Shown piece after piece: positions 56,275 through 64,000 of a DNA stretch of 64,000 nt. Position 1 is the first letter of the stretch. Each line of letters starts with the position of its first letter. The translations under genes were made by a program, and so were the position numbers. Under the pieces are notes generated by a model that made no database searches, had not been told where the DNA came from, and saw only the letters and a list, made by a program, of their open reading frames with translations. This stretch comes from Hymenobacter gummosus (GTDB taxonomy: Bacteria > Bacteroidota > Bacteroidia > Cytophagales > Hymenobacteraceae), in assembly GCF_003970915.1 (NCBI RefSeq), contig NZ_RXOF01000017.1, positions 1-64,000 on the forward strand, read 5' to 3'.

Positions 56275-57324
56275 ATGCGTTTCTCCTTATTCCTGGGCGT
56301 GGTGCTGGCGGCTGGCCTGGGCACCGGCGCCGCCCGCGCCCAAGTAAACCCGCCCGCTGCGCCGCCCGCCGACTCGCTGGACTTCGGCGAGTTCGGCGAC
56401 GCCGACAAGCCCGCTCAGGCCTACGCCACCCAGAAAGTGCTGTACCTGAGCCCGACCAAGCTGATTTCCGTCGGCTACGAGGCGCAGACCGGCTTCGACC
56501 TGCGCAGCACCGGCGTGCAACTGCCCACCAGCTCCTCCGTCAGCACCGTGCAGCAGCGCGTCAGCCGCTACGGCGGGCTGCGCCTGGGCGTCAACGCGCC
56601 GGTGATTTCGCGCTCCAATTTCATTCTGAACCTGGGCCTCACGTACTGGAGCACCGGCGTGCGCTTCGAGGGGGCCGAGGCTTCTCCTTTCTTCCAAGCC
56701 CTGGGCCGGGGGCTGCGCAGCACCGGGGTCAACGCCACCGTGTTCAAGCCCTTTGACGACAAGCATTTCCTGCTGGTGCAGGGCAACACCGACCTGAACG
56801 GCAACTACCGCGGCTTCGACGAACTGCACGGCAAGGGGCTGACCTACAGTGGCACGGCCATCTACGGCTGGAAGCGCACCGACAATTACATGTGGGGCCT
56901 GGGCCTGACGCGCACCTACCGCGCCGGGCAGCTGCTGCACATTCCGGTGGTCTTCTACAACCGGACGTTCAGCCCGCGCTGGGGCGTGGAGGCCGTGTTT
57001 CCGGCCCGCGTAAACCTGCGCCGCTCCTTCGGCACCACCTCGCTGCTGATGTTGGGCTACGAGCTGGAGGGTAACACTTACTACCTCGGGCCGGTGAACG
57101 GGCAGGACCTGTACCTGCGCCGCGGCGAAATGAAGCCGCGCATCACCTACGAGCGGCGGCTGGCCGGCTTCGTGTGGCTGTCGGCCCAAGCGGGCTACCG
57201 CTACAACTGGCGCTTCAACGCTTTTGCCGAGCAAAACCCCAAGGGCGACAACACGCCCGTGTTCGACAACGAGCTGGACAACCCGCTGTACTTTAACCTG
57301 AGCATAAACCTGGTCAGCCCCTGA
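56275..57324 (+). CDS. DUF6268-like outer-membrane beta-barrel protein
   Basis: 349 aa with signal peptide (cut after AARAQ). The rest is alternating hydrophobic/aromatic strands (LGLTYWSTGVRF, YMWGLGLTRTYRAG, VWLSAQAGYRYNWRFNAF), predicting a barrel of about 12 or more strands with the last strand ending LSINLVSP. Similar to the DUF6268 family of Bacteroidota. Co-transcribed with DUF2147. Substrate unknown. Confidence 0.82.
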   Translation: MRFSLFLGVVLAAGLGTGAARAQVNPPAAPPADSLDFGEFGDADKPAQAYATQKVLYLSPTKLISVGYEAQTGFDLRSTGVQLPTSSSVSTVQQRVSRYGGLRLGVNAPVISRSNFILNLGLTYWSTGVRFEGAEASPFFQALGRGLRSTGVNATVFKPFDDKHFLLVQGNTDLNGNYRGFDELHGKGLTYSGTAIYGWKRTDNYMWGLGLTRTYRAGQLLHIPVVFYNRTFSPRWGVEAVFPARVNLRRSFGTTSLLMLGYELEGNTYYLGPVNGQDLYLRRGEMKPRITYERRLAGFVWLSAQAGYRYNWRFNAFAEQNPKGDNTPVFDNELDNPLYFNLSINLVSP

Positions 57325-57346
57325 TCCGGCTGCGCGTCGCCCGTTC

Positions 57347-57398
57347 CCGGGCCGCCCAGTTCCCCACCACGCGCGGGAGCTGGGCGGCCCGGTTTTTT
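57347..57398 (+). terminator. terminator after the barrel gene
   Basis: CCGGGCCGCCCAG / CTGGGCGGCCCGG stem with 20-nt loop then T6. Confidence 0.88.
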
Positions 57399-57552
57399 AG
57401 GCAGACTGTGGGTGCGCAGGAGTTGGGAGAGACTAGGACGCAGGTTGTGCGGGCGGCGCGGGGGCCGGCAAGTCAGAGGCTTGCTGCCGTTCTTGGGGCT
57501 ACAGTCTCGGCGCGCCCCAGACTGTGCCCGGCGCGCATTCGGCCGCCAGTTC

Positions 57553-58935
57553 TCACTTACCGATGCAGAAGCGGGTGAAAATGCTGCCCAGCAGGTCGTC
57601 GGTGCTGATGTCGCCGGTGATTTCGCCCAGCGCGTGCAGGGCGCGGCGCAGGTCGGAGGCCACCAGCTCGGTGCCCAGGCCGTGCTGCAGGCCCTGCTGC
57701 ACGGCCGTCAGGGCTTCGGCGGCCACTTCCAGGCTGCGGGCGTGGCGCAGGTTGGTGACGATGGTGGCCGCCCCGGCATCCAGTCCTTCGCGGCGCACGG
57801 TGGCCAGCAGGCGCTGGCGCAGCTCCTCCAGGCCCTGGTGGCTGGTGGCCGAGAGCAACAGCATATCGGGGTAAGCGGCCTGCAACTCGGCCACAGTGGC
57901 GGTGGGAGCTTCGTCCAGCTTGTTGCCCACCAGCAGCAGCACGGCGCCGGCTGGCAGGGGCAGTGCGGCCACGTCGGCGGCCACTTCGGCGGGCGTGGCG
58001 GTGGCCAGATCGAACAGGTACAGCACCACGGCGGCCTGCTGCACCCGCTGCCGGGTGCGCTCCACGCCGATGGCTTCCACCACATCCTCGGTGTCGCGCA
58101 GGCCGGCCGTGTCCACGAAGCGGAACTTGATGCCCTCCAGGCTGACCTCGTCCTCGATAAAGTCGCGGGTGGTGCCCGGAATGGCCGAAACGATGGCGCG
58201 TTCCTCGTTGAGCAGGGCATTGAGCAGGGTGCTCTTGCCCGCGTTGGGCCGGCCGGCAATGACGGTGGTGACGCCGTTCTTGATGACGTTGCCCAGCTCG
58301 AAGGAGCGCAGCAGCCGCTGCACCAGCGTTTTCACCTCGCCCAGCAGCTTGATCAGCCCCGTGCGGTCGGCAAACTCCACGTCCTCTTCGCCGAAGTCCA
58401 GCTCCAACTCCAGCAGGGCCGCAAAGTCGATGAGGCGCTGGCGCAGGTCGGCCAGCTCGCGCGAGAAGCCGCCGCGCATCTGGTTCAGGGCCACCCGGTG
58501 CTGCAGGGCCGAATCGGCGGCAATCAGGTCGGCCACGGCCTCGGCCTGGGCCAGATCGAAGGCGCCGTGCAGGAAGGCGCGCTTGGTAAACTCGCCCGGC
58601 TCGGCCAGCCGCGCCCCGCGCCGCACCAGCAAGGCCAGCAGCTCCCGCACGATGTAGTCGGAGCCGTGGGTGCTGATTTCGACCACGTCTTCGCGGGTGT
58701 AGGAGTGCGGCCCGCGAAACAGGCCGACCACCACCTCGTCCAGAATCTGCGCCCCGTCGCGGATGGTGCCGTAGTGCAGGGTGTGGCCGGGCTGCGCGGC
58801 CAGGTCCTTGCCGCGAAACACCTCATTGGTGAGGCCAATGGCCGCCGGCCCGGACAGGCGCACAACGGCAATGGCCCCGGCACCGGGTGGGGTCGAGAGA
58901 GCAACGATGGTATCGGAAAGCGCGGGGGGAAGCAT
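57553..58935 (-). CDS. mnmE: tRNA uridine-5-carboxymethylaminomethyl modification GTPase
   Basis: 460 aa from MLPPALSDTIVAL at 58935. N-terminal folate-binding domain, helical domain, inserted Ras-like G domain (GRPNAGKST at about 228-236, TAGLRDTED), and the C-terminal FCIGK motif with the conserved Cys. Works with MnmG to modify wobble uridine in tRNA. Longer readings upstream enter the palindrome at 58937-59048 and are rejected. Confidence 0.97.
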   Translation of the reverse strand: MLPPALSDTIVALSTPPGAGAIAVVRLSGPAAIGLTNEVFRGKDLAAQPGHTLHYGTIRDGAQILDEVVVGLFRGPHSYTREDVVEISTHGSDYIVRELLALLVRRGARLAEPGEFTKRAFLHGAFDLAQAEAVADLIAADSALQHRVALNQMRGGFSRELADLRQRLIDFAALLELELDFGEEDVEFADRTGLIKLLGEVKTLVQRLLRSFELGNVIKNGVTTVIAGRPNAGKSTLLNALLNEERAIVSAIPGTTRDFIEDEVSLEGIKFRFVDTAGLRDTEDVVEAIGVERTRQRVQQAAVVLYLFDLATATPAEVAADVAALPLPAGAVLLLVGNKLDEAPTATVAELQAAYPDMLLLSATSHQGLEELRQRLLATVRREGLDAGAATIVTNLRHARSLEVAAEALTAVQQGLQHGLGTELVASDLRRALHALGEITGDISTDDLLGSIFTRFCIGK

Positions 58936-58936
58936 G

Positions 58937-59048
58937 CGGTGAAATGGTGAGGTGGTGACCTGGTGAGTTTGGTGGTCGGGAGGCCGGCACCGCGCATTTC
59001 GCGCAGCTGGAACGACACTCACTATTTCACCATCTCACCATTTCACCG
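58937..59048. repeat. inverted repeat of GGTGAAATGGTGAG words
   Basis: Left arm 58937-58967 and right arm 59018-59048 are 31-nt reverse complements at 27 of 31 positions. Both are chains of the word (A)TGGTGA. It begins one base from the mnmE ATG and ends one base before the DtxR-type gene's stop. Confidence 0.92.
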
Positions 59049-59049
59049 C

Positions 59050-59709
59050 CTAAAACGTGACGAACAGGTTGCGGCTAACTTCGGCGGATATCTGGGTTTT
59101 TGGCTGGGTATTGATGCTTATTTCTAGCGAGTTATCAAACATAATCTTATCCAGCACTTCAATGCGGCAGCCCAGGCCCAGACCGACTTTATTCAGGTAC
59201 TGCAGGAAGGGTTGGGAGGTGTTCTTGACGGCCACCAGCAGCCCCTGCTGCCCCGGCTTCAGCTCCGACAGCAGCACGTGCTGAGGGCGCGGCATGGCCC
59301 CGTCCTCCTGCGGAATCGGGTCCCCGTGCGGGTCGACTTCGGGGAAGCCCAGGAACTCGTCGAGGCGGCGCACCAGCAGCGGGGAGCTGATGTGCTCCAT
59401 TTCCTCGGCCACCTCGTGCACCTCGTCCCAGCTGAAATTCAGCTTCTGCACCAGGAACACTTCCCAGAGGCGGTGCTTGCGGATGGTCAGCAGGGCCAGC
59501 CGCCGGCCCTCGGCCGTGAGCAGCACCCCGCGGTAGCGCTGGTAGCTGAGCAGGCCCTTTTCGCCCAGGCGGCGCAGCATATCCGTCACCGAGGCGGGGC
59601 GGGTTTGCAAGGCCTCGGCAATGCTGTTGGTGCTGACCTCGGCGCCCGGCTCGGCCTCCGAGAGCTTGTAAATAGCCTTGAGGTAGTTTTCCTCGGTATG
59701 ACTCGGCAT
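59050..59709 (-). CDS. DtxR/MntR family metal-dependent repressor
   Basis: 219 aa: N-terminal winged helix (EENYLKAIYKLSEAE, SIAEALQTRPASVTDMLRRLGEKGLL), dimerisation and metal-binding domain with His in RKHRLWEVFL, HEVAEEMEHIS (Glu, His), and a C-terminal SH3-like FeoA domain (about 145-219). In the family, Fe2+ or Mn2+ binding drives repression of uptake genes. Neither a transporter nor ferritin is adjacent, so targets are elsewhere. Confidence 0.93.
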   Translation of the reverse strand: MPSHTEENYLKAIYKLSEAEPGAEVSTNSIAEALQTRPASVTDMLRRLGEKGLLSYQRYRGVLLTAEGRRLALLTIRKHRLWEVFLVQKLNFSWDEVHEVAEEMEHISSPLLVRRLDEFLGFPEVDPHGDPIPQEDGAMPRPQHVLLSELKPGQQGLLVAVKNTSQPFLQYLNKVGLGLGCRIEVLDKIMFDNSLEISINTQPKTQISAEVSRNLFVTF

Positions 59710-59712
59710 TCA

Positions 59713-59823
59713 GTTGAATTAAAAATTAAAAATGAAGAATTAAAAATTGAGGTGGACGACCCGAACAAGGCTGCCCGGCCATCCACCTCATTTTTCATTT
59801 TTAATTCTCAATTTTTAATTGAC
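59713..59823. repeat. AT-rich inverted repeat between fabH and the DtxR-type gene
   Basis: Left arm 59713-59756 and right arm 59782-59823 pair imperfectly; both are AATTAAAAATT/AATGA words capped by GAGGTGGA / TCCACCTC. Spacer about 25 nt. Fills the gap exactly. Same style as 10728-10833. Confidence 0.93.
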
Positions 59824-59825
59824 TT

Positions 59826-60836
59826 CTACCACTTGATCAGGGCCGAGGCCCAGGTGAAGCCCGAGCCAAAGGCGGCCAGGCACACCAGGTCGCCGCGCTG
59901 CACGCGGCCTTCCTGAATGGCTTCGCTCAGGGCCAGCGGCACCGAAGCGGCGGTGGTGTTGCCGTACTTCTGGATGTTGCTGAACACCTTGTCGGCCCCG
60001 AGGCCCATCTTCTGGCCCACGTACTGGGTGATGCGCAGGTTGGCCTGGTGCGGAATGAGCAGGTCGATGTCCGAGGCCTGGTAGCCGTTGGCCTGCAGGG
60101 CTTCGTTGATGACTTCGGGGAAGCGGGTGACGGCGTGCTTGAACACCTGCTGCCCGTTCATGTAGGGGTACATGGATTCGGGGTCGTCGAGCACGACCTG
60201 CACCCGGTTTTCGCGGTTGGAGCCGGGCTCCTTGGTAATCAGCTCCTCGGCGTACTCGCCCTGGGCGTGCAGGTGGGTGCTCAGGATGCCGTGGCCTTCC
60301 CGGTTGCTGCGGCGCAGCACGGCGGCCCCGGCGCCGTCGCCGAAGATGACCGACACCGCCCGGCCGCGGGTGGTTTTGTCGAGGCCGGAGGAGTGGATTT
60401 CGGAGCCCACCACCAGGGCCGTTTCGTACATGCCGGTTTTGATGAACTGGTCGGCCAGCGAGAGGGCGTAGATAAAGCCCGAGCACTGGTTGCGCACGTC
60501 GAAGGCCGGGATGGGAGCCTTGATGCCCAGCTCGCGCTGCAGCAGCACGCCGGAGCCGGGGAAGAGGTAGTCGGGCGAGAGCGTGGCGAAGACGATGAGC
60601 TGCACGTCGTCGGGCTGCAGGCCGGCCTGCTCCAGGGCCATGCGGGCGGCGCGGGCGCCCATGTTGGCGGTGGTGTCTTCGCCTTCGTTGAACCAGCGGC
60701 GCTGCTGAATGCCGGTGCGTTCCTGAATCCACGCGTCGGTGGTTTCCATGAGGCCTTCGAGGTCGGCATTGGTGACAACGCGGGAGGGCACGTAGTGGCC
60801 CATGCCGGCAATTTCGGCGGAATACAATTGGGACAT
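59826..60836 (-). CDS. fabH: beta-ketoacyl-ACP synthase III
   Basis: 336 aa. Catalytic triad Cys118 (VRNQCSGF), His263 (IPHQANLR) and Asn293 (KYGNTTA), with the GDGAGA turn at 166-171. Starts fatty acid synthesis by condensing an acyl-CoA with malonyl-ACP. Alone, not in the plsX-fabH-fabD cluster; Bacteroidota often have extra copies. Promoter box at 60890-60897. Confidence 0.96.
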   Translation of the reverse strand: MSQLYSAEIAGMGHYVPSRVVTNADLEGLMETTDAWIQERTGIQQRRWFNEGEDTTANMGARAARMALEQAGLQPDDVQLIVFATLSPDYLFPGSGVLLQRELGIKAPIPAFDVRNQCSGFIYALSLADQFIKTGMYETALVVGSEIHSSGLDKTTRGRAVSVIFGDGAGAAVLRRSNREGHGILSTHLHAQGEYAEELITKEPGSNRENRVQVVLDDPESMYPYMNGQQVFKHAVTRFPEVINEALQANGYQASDIDLLIPHQANLRITQYVGQKMGLGADKVFSNIQKYGNTTAASVPLALSEAIQEGRVQRGDLVCLAAFGSGFTWASALIKW

Positions 60837-60889
60837 GATGAGGGGGTGTGGGGAAAGAGCGGAGCGGTGAAAAGCGGGGAAAAAGGGGC

Positions 60890-60897
60890 CAAAGATA
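60890..60897 (-). promoter_or_regulatory. Bacteroidota -7 box upstream of fabH
   Basis: Minus strand TATCTTTG, exact TAnnTTTG match, 54 bp before the start codon. Confidence 0.5.
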
Positions 60898-61013
60898 CTC
60901 CTCCGGCGGAATTATGTCGGCTGCCACCAGTAGCAGGAGCAGCGGAGTTTCCGGTGGCGGGGCATGAGCAGTAGCGGGCGGCCTCGTGCGGGGACACGGC
61001 GGCCGGACCGCCC

Positions 61014-62219
61014 TTACAACGGTGGCCCGGCGCGGGCGGTTACCACGGGCAGCGCGGCTTGCACGGCGGCCAGCAGTCGGGGCGCCTCGGAGTGCCAGAA
61101 AGCTTCGGCCGGTGGGCCAGCAGGATAAAAGCCCTGCGGATACTTTCGGTGGCTAATCATCGAAATAGCCTCTTGGGCTGGCTGGATGGAAAAACGAAAA
61201 TCCACGGTTAGGCCGGCGCCGTGCCGCTCCACTTCGGCCTGCCACAGCGGATTGGGCGGCACCAGTACCGGCAGCGCGTTGGCCAGGTACTCGTACAGCT
61301 TCGTCGGGATGCAGTTCCAGGTGCTGGGATGCTCCTGGTAAGGCAGCAGACCCAGGTGGCTCCGGCGAATTTCGGCCAGAATAGCAGCGTGCGGCACCGG
61401 TTGTGCGCCGCCCACCACGCGCAGCCAGGCCGCGTGCTGCCGGGCCAGTTCATCGAGGCGACGCTGCTCGTCGGGGCGCTGGCAGTAGCCAATGACGGTT
61501 AGCACCACATTGCTGAGGTAGCCGTGCATTATTTCGGCCACTCGAATGGCATCGAAGACGCCGTTCAGCTCCGAGATAGTGCCCGAATACAGCAGCCGCA
61601 ATGGCTCGGAGGGCTTAGGCAGCCAGACCGGCGTAGGCGGGGCCGGGGCATCTGGCGGGGCCACGTACTTGTTTTCGAGCACGACGACGCTTCGGGAGGC
61701 GGGCAGCCAGGGCAGCTCGGCGGCGTAGCTGCGCTCGGCCAGCAGCACGGCGGCGGCGCGGCGGGCGGCGCGAGTTTCCACCCAATCCACGGCGCGGGCC
61801 AGCAGGCGTTTCAGCCCGCCGCGGTACACCTGCTGGGTGCGGATGTTCAGGGCGTAGTTTTCCCGCACATCGTAGAAGAAAGGGTGGCCGGTGCGCTGGT
61901 GCCAGAGCAGCGTCAGCGGCAGCAGCTCGGGGGCGTGGACAATTACCAAATCCGGCTGCATCTTCCGCAGCAGCCGCCAGTAGCGCCACTGGGCCAGCAG
62001 GCGGGAGAAGCCCAGGCGGTGGCCGTTGAATAGTGGTACTTCCAGAATACCGGGCCCGGATACAAAGGCTTTGGGGTGGGCGCTGCGCCCGGCTACAATG
62101 GGCAAGTACCCCGCCCCGGCCAAAGTGCCACCGAACTTTTCATACATGCGCGTGTCGTCCGTGGACTTCAGCACGGAAGCCAGCAGGATGAACGGCGTAG
62201 GGCGGGAGGGTGGCAGCAC
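61014..62219 (-). CDS. glycosyltransferase family 4-like protein
   Basis: About 401 aa from GTG 62219 (VLPPSRPTPFILLASVLKST). GT-B fold: N-terminal half with KFGGTLAGAG and DLVIVHAPELL, C-terminal half with LRLLYSGTISELNGVFDAI, VVLTVIGYC, PSTWNCIPTKLYEYLANALPVLVP, the sugar-nucleotide site of GT4 enzymes. Cytoplasmic, membrane-associated; acceptor unknown, probably surface polysaccharide. An upstream ATG at 62303 would run into dapD and is unlikely. Divergent from dapD. Confidence 0.85.
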   Translation of the reverse strand: MLPPSRPTPFILLASVLKSTDDTRMYEKFGGTLAGAGYLPIVAGRSAHPKAFVSGPGILEVPLFNGHRLGFSRLLAQWRYWRLLRKMQPDLVIVHAPELLPLTLLWHQRTGHPFFYDVRENYALNIRTQQVYRGGLKRLLARAVDWVETRAARRAAAVLLAERSYAAELPWLPASRSVVVLENKYVAPPDAPAPPTPVWLPKPSEPLRLLYSGTISELNGVFDAIRVAEIMHGYLSNVVLTVIGYCQRPDEQRRLDELARQHAAWLRVVGGAQPVPHAAILAEIRRSHLGLLPYQEHPSTWNCIPTKLYEYLANALPVLVPPNPLWQAEVERHGAGLTVDFRFSIQPAQEAISMISHRKYPQGFYPAGPPAEAFWHSEAPRLLAAVQAALPVVTARAGPPL

Positions 62220-62233
62220 AGGCCCAAACCTAC

Positions 62234-62241
62234 TACTTTCG
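62234..62241 (+). promoter_or_regulatory. -7-like box of dapD
   Basis: TACTTTCG matches TAnnTTTG at 7 of 8 positions, 52 bp before the ATG. Confidence 0.4.
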
Positions 62242-62292
62242 CGCCGCCGCCGGCAAACGGCGGCCGACCAACTGTTCCCGACATCTGACTTT

Positions 62293-63117
62293 ATGACCGA
62301 CATTCAGCCTCTCATCGAAGCCGCCTGGGCCGACCGCAGCAAGCTGCAGGACCCCGCCACCCAGGAAGCCATCCGCAACGTCATCGACCACCTCGACCGC
62401 GGCCTGCTGCGCGTGGCCGAGCCTTCCACCAGCGAAGACGGCACCTGGCAGGTCAACGACTGGGTGAAGAAAGCCGTCATCCTCTACTTCCCGCTGCAGC
62501 AGATGAAGACCGAGGAAGTGGGCATCTTCGAGTTCCACGACAAGATGCAGCTCAAAACCAACTACGCCCAGCAGCAGGTGCGCGTGGTGCCGCCCGCCGT
62601 GGCCCGCTATGGCGCGTACCTGGCGCCCGGCGTCATTATGATGCCCTCCTACGTAAACATCGGCGCCTACGTGGGCGAGGGCACGATGGTGGACACCTGG
62701 GCCACCGTGGGCTCCTGCGCGCAGGTGGGCAAGCACGTGCACCTCTCGGGCGGCGTGGGCCTGGGCGGGGTGCTGGAGCCGGTGCAGGCTTCGCCGGTTA
62801 TCGTCGAAGACGGCGCCTTTATTGGCTCCCGCTGCATCCTGGTGGAAGGCTGTCACATCGGCAAGGAAGCCGTTATCGGGGCGGGCGTCACCATCACCGG
62901 CAGCACCCGCATCATCGACGTGAGCACGCCCGAGGGCAAGGAATACCGCGGCTACGTGCCGCCCCGCTCGGTGGTCATTCCCGGCTCGTTGCCCAAGCAG
63001 TTTCCGGCCGGCGAGTTCCACGTGCCCTGCGCCCTCATCATTGGCCAGCGCAAGCCCTCGACGGACCTCAAGACCAGCCTCAACGACGCCCTGCGCGAGC
63101 ATAACGTGGCGGTGTAA
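62293..63117 (+). CDS. dapD: 2,3,4,5-tetrahydropyridine-2,6-dicarboxylate N-succinyltransferase
   Basis: 274 aa. N-terminal helical domain, then the left-handed parallel beta-helix of hexapeptide repeats (PSYVNIGAYVGEGTMVDTWATVGSCAQVG, SPVIVEDGAFIGSRCILVEG). Succinylates tetrahydrodipicolinate in lysine and diaminopimelate synthesis. Full length, ATG 62293. Confidence 0.97.
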   Translation: MTDIQPLIEAAWADRSKLQDPATQEAIRNVIDHLDRGLLRVAEPSTSEDGTWQVNDWVKKAVILYFPLQQMKTEEVGIFEFHDKMQLKTNYAQQQVRVVPPAVARYGAYLAPGVIMMPSYVNIGAYVGEGTMVDTWATVGSCAQVGKHVHLSGGVGLGGVLEPVQASPVIVEDGAFIGSRCILVEGCHIGKEAVIGAGVTITGSTRIIDVSTPEGKEYRGYVPPRSVVIPGSLPKQFPAGEFHVPCALIIGQRKPSTDLKTSLNDALREHNVAV

Positions 63118-63170
63118 ATCACGGATTGCGGCGGATTTATCCGGATTTCGTGGACAATTTTGCACCTTGT

Positions 63171-63212
63171 AAACAAGCAGCCCCGCCAGTATGCTGGCGG
63201 GGCTGCTTGTTT
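63171..63212. terminator. 19-bp perfect hairpin after dapD
   Basis: 63171-63189 and 63194-63212 are exact inverted copies with a TATG loop (…GCAGCCCCGCCAG / CTGGCGGGGCTGC…). No long T tract, but position suggests the dapD terminator. Confidence 0.8.
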
Positions 63213-63295
63213 GTAGAGCGGGCTTCAGCCCGCGTTTGCGTGCACGTCGTCCGGACGGCATCGTTCTGGCAGACGCGGGCGGAAGCCCACGCTAC
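63213..63295. repeat. REP-like inverted pair
   Basis: GTAGAGCGGGCTTCAGCCCGCG (63213-) and its imperfect inverse GCGGGCGGAAGCCCACGCTAC (to 63295). Each half contains a short hairpin GCGGGCT-TC-AGCCCGC of the type mobilised by REP-associated tyrosine transposases. Related in style to 2711-2891. No such transposase is in the window. Confidence 0.75.
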
Positions 63296-63392
63296 ACCAC
63301 GCCAGCGTGCCACCCGCAATCAGCCGATAATAAGCGTTCTGTTCTACCAGGGCGCCGCTGGCGTATCAGGCACTGGCCATCTGCTCACCCGG

Positions 63393-63629
63393 TCACCGCT
63401 CGCTCTTTACCTGGATGATGCCGGTGCGGCCGTCGGAGTGGATGAAATCGGGGTAATAGTTGCGCGTGGTGTGGCTGTCGGAGTCGATGTCGTGGAAGCG
63501 GAACTCCGACTGGCTTGCCGTGAACATGCCCGCGAAGTATACCCGCAGTATGTCGGACGGCGGCAATTCTCTGGCCTTGAGCCTATAGGGGTTTCGTGGA
63601 TCATTTGGCCGGGTAGAAACGCGACCCAT
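63393..63629 (-). pseudogene. remnant of a PD-(D/E)XK nuclease or type III restriction C-terminus
   Basis: 78 codons ending NYYPDFIHSDGRTGIIQVKSE. YPDF followed by hydrophobic-Gln-Val-Lys is the PD-(D/E)XK active core as found at the C-terminus of type III restriction subunits and related helicase-nucleases. Upstream of its first Met (63629) no continuation is visible in any frame, and the fragment lacks the rest of a nuclease. Probably a decayed gene end. Confidence 0.5.
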
Positions 63630-63895
63630 CGCGTCTCATAGTTGAACGGCCGACTCCGGGCCGTTTAAACAACGTCAGCAACAGAAGGGCAGCGCAGCTA
63701 ACGGTAGAAACGCGCTGGGATACTGCTCTGTATGGGGGTAGTGGTTGCAAAACCGCGATAAAAGCACCAATCTTCTGCACCAGGCAAAGCAGCGGACTTG
63801 CGGTAGTGCAGCAGAATCCACATATTGTCCACGGCATCAACGGGTACTTGTGCCCACTACTTCTACGCCATAGCGAGTGTATAATCAGGTAGCAG
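63630..63895. other. gap before the edge gene
   Basis: No convincing gene; a 79-codon minus-strand reading at 63601-63840 has neither a good start context nor a sensible composition. May include the promoter of the edge gene. Confidence 0.4.
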
Positions 63896-64000
63896 ATGAA
63901 TCAGGTACTGGACTACGCGACGGCGCGGTATCTGCTCAGTGAGCAGCCGGCCCCGGCCATTTCGCTGCTGCGCTGGCAGAAGGACAACGCCGCCTTCACC
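63896..64000 (+). CDS. partial gene at window edge, DUF3375/JetA-like N-terminus
   Basis: 35 codons: MNQVLDYATARYLLSEQPAP then LLRWQKDNAAF, open to the edge. The spacing 'A-R-Y-L-L..PA..LLR...NA.F' resembles the start of DUF3375 proteins, the JetA subunit of Wadjet condensin-like anti-plasmid systems, which usually begin with a helix, a Pro, then LLR and NAP/NA. This is a short match and is only a suggestion. Confidence 0.35.
   Translation, partial: MNQVLDYATARYLLSEQPAPAISLLRWQKDNAAFT

Noticed and set aside
63601-63840. 79-codon minus-strand frame near the right edge
   Set aside because: Composition is not protein-like (Cys/Pro/Leu mix without periodicity), no promoter or conserved motif, and it overlaps the remnant.

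Overview
The window reads as chromosome of a high-GC Bacteroidota bacterium, most likely Hymenobacter or a close relative. Reasons: GC-rich coding throughout; promoter-like boxes of the Bacteroidota TAnnTTTG type; a type IX secretion C-terminal sorting tail on an M64 peptidase; a PorE-type TPR/propeller/OmpA protein; a fused IcmF mutase; DUF2147 and DUF6268-like envelope proteins; and acyl-CoA, citrate synthase and FabH sequences typical of this phylum. The assignment comes from family recognition only; no search was run. I saw no rRNA, tRNA, CRISPR array, integrase or prophage.

Layout. 0-27.5 kb is mostly envelope and secreted functions: NlpC/P60 hydrolase, M61 peptidase, subtilisin, Kup potassium transporter, FKBP isomerase, esterase, an ABC exporter operon whose permease is fused to an M1-type peptidase, an Ogt DNA repair protein, a polysaccharide deacetylase, a lipoprotein/M64 peptidase pair, OmpA protein, DoxX, a TPR sensor kinase, a STAS-like protein and a frameshifted MFS transporter. 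Five different HExxH proteins lie in the first 29 kb.

27.5-33.6 kb is an accessory block. Small unrelated genes or gene pairs (a gluzincin-like secreted protein, MntA/HepT, HigB/HigA-like, an Rpn-family nuclease, a TPR protein, a hypothetical protein with a vaguely SUKH-like size) alternate with about eight copies of an 80-bp imperfect palindrome. All copies point the same way whatever the strand of the genes. This repeat-delimited cassette arrangement is the strongest candidate for something undescribed. It continues into an AT-rich orphan gene, and beyond icmF into a GIY-YIG-like gene and a Uma2-family gene.

34-63 kb is mainly core: icmF, two tandem carboxypeptidase-regulatory-domain paralogues, an AraC regulator, a nucleotidyltransferase broken by a 4-bp duplication, a GH15 glucoamylase-like enzyme, lepA, folD, queE, the PorE-like protein, two tandem small secreted paralogues, gltA, DUF2147 plus an outer-membrane barrel, mnmE, a DtxR-type regulator, fabH, a glycosyltransferase and dapD. 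The last kilobase holds REP-like repeats, a nuclease remnant and the first 35 codons of a protein resembling DUF3375 (the JetA family of Wadjet anti-plasmid systems), so a defence island may start at the right edge.

A second theme is intergenic inverted repeats. At least five (1-87, 7486-7635, 10728-10833, 58937-59048, 59713-59823) share an architecture, arms of about 30-44 nt made of one short repeated word, but not a sequence. Others are REP-like (2711-2891, 63213-63295) or MITE-like (4666-4823, 8374-8564). Three short proteins of 35-55 codons are also described (15551-15688, 49079-49246, and the edge gene at 63896).
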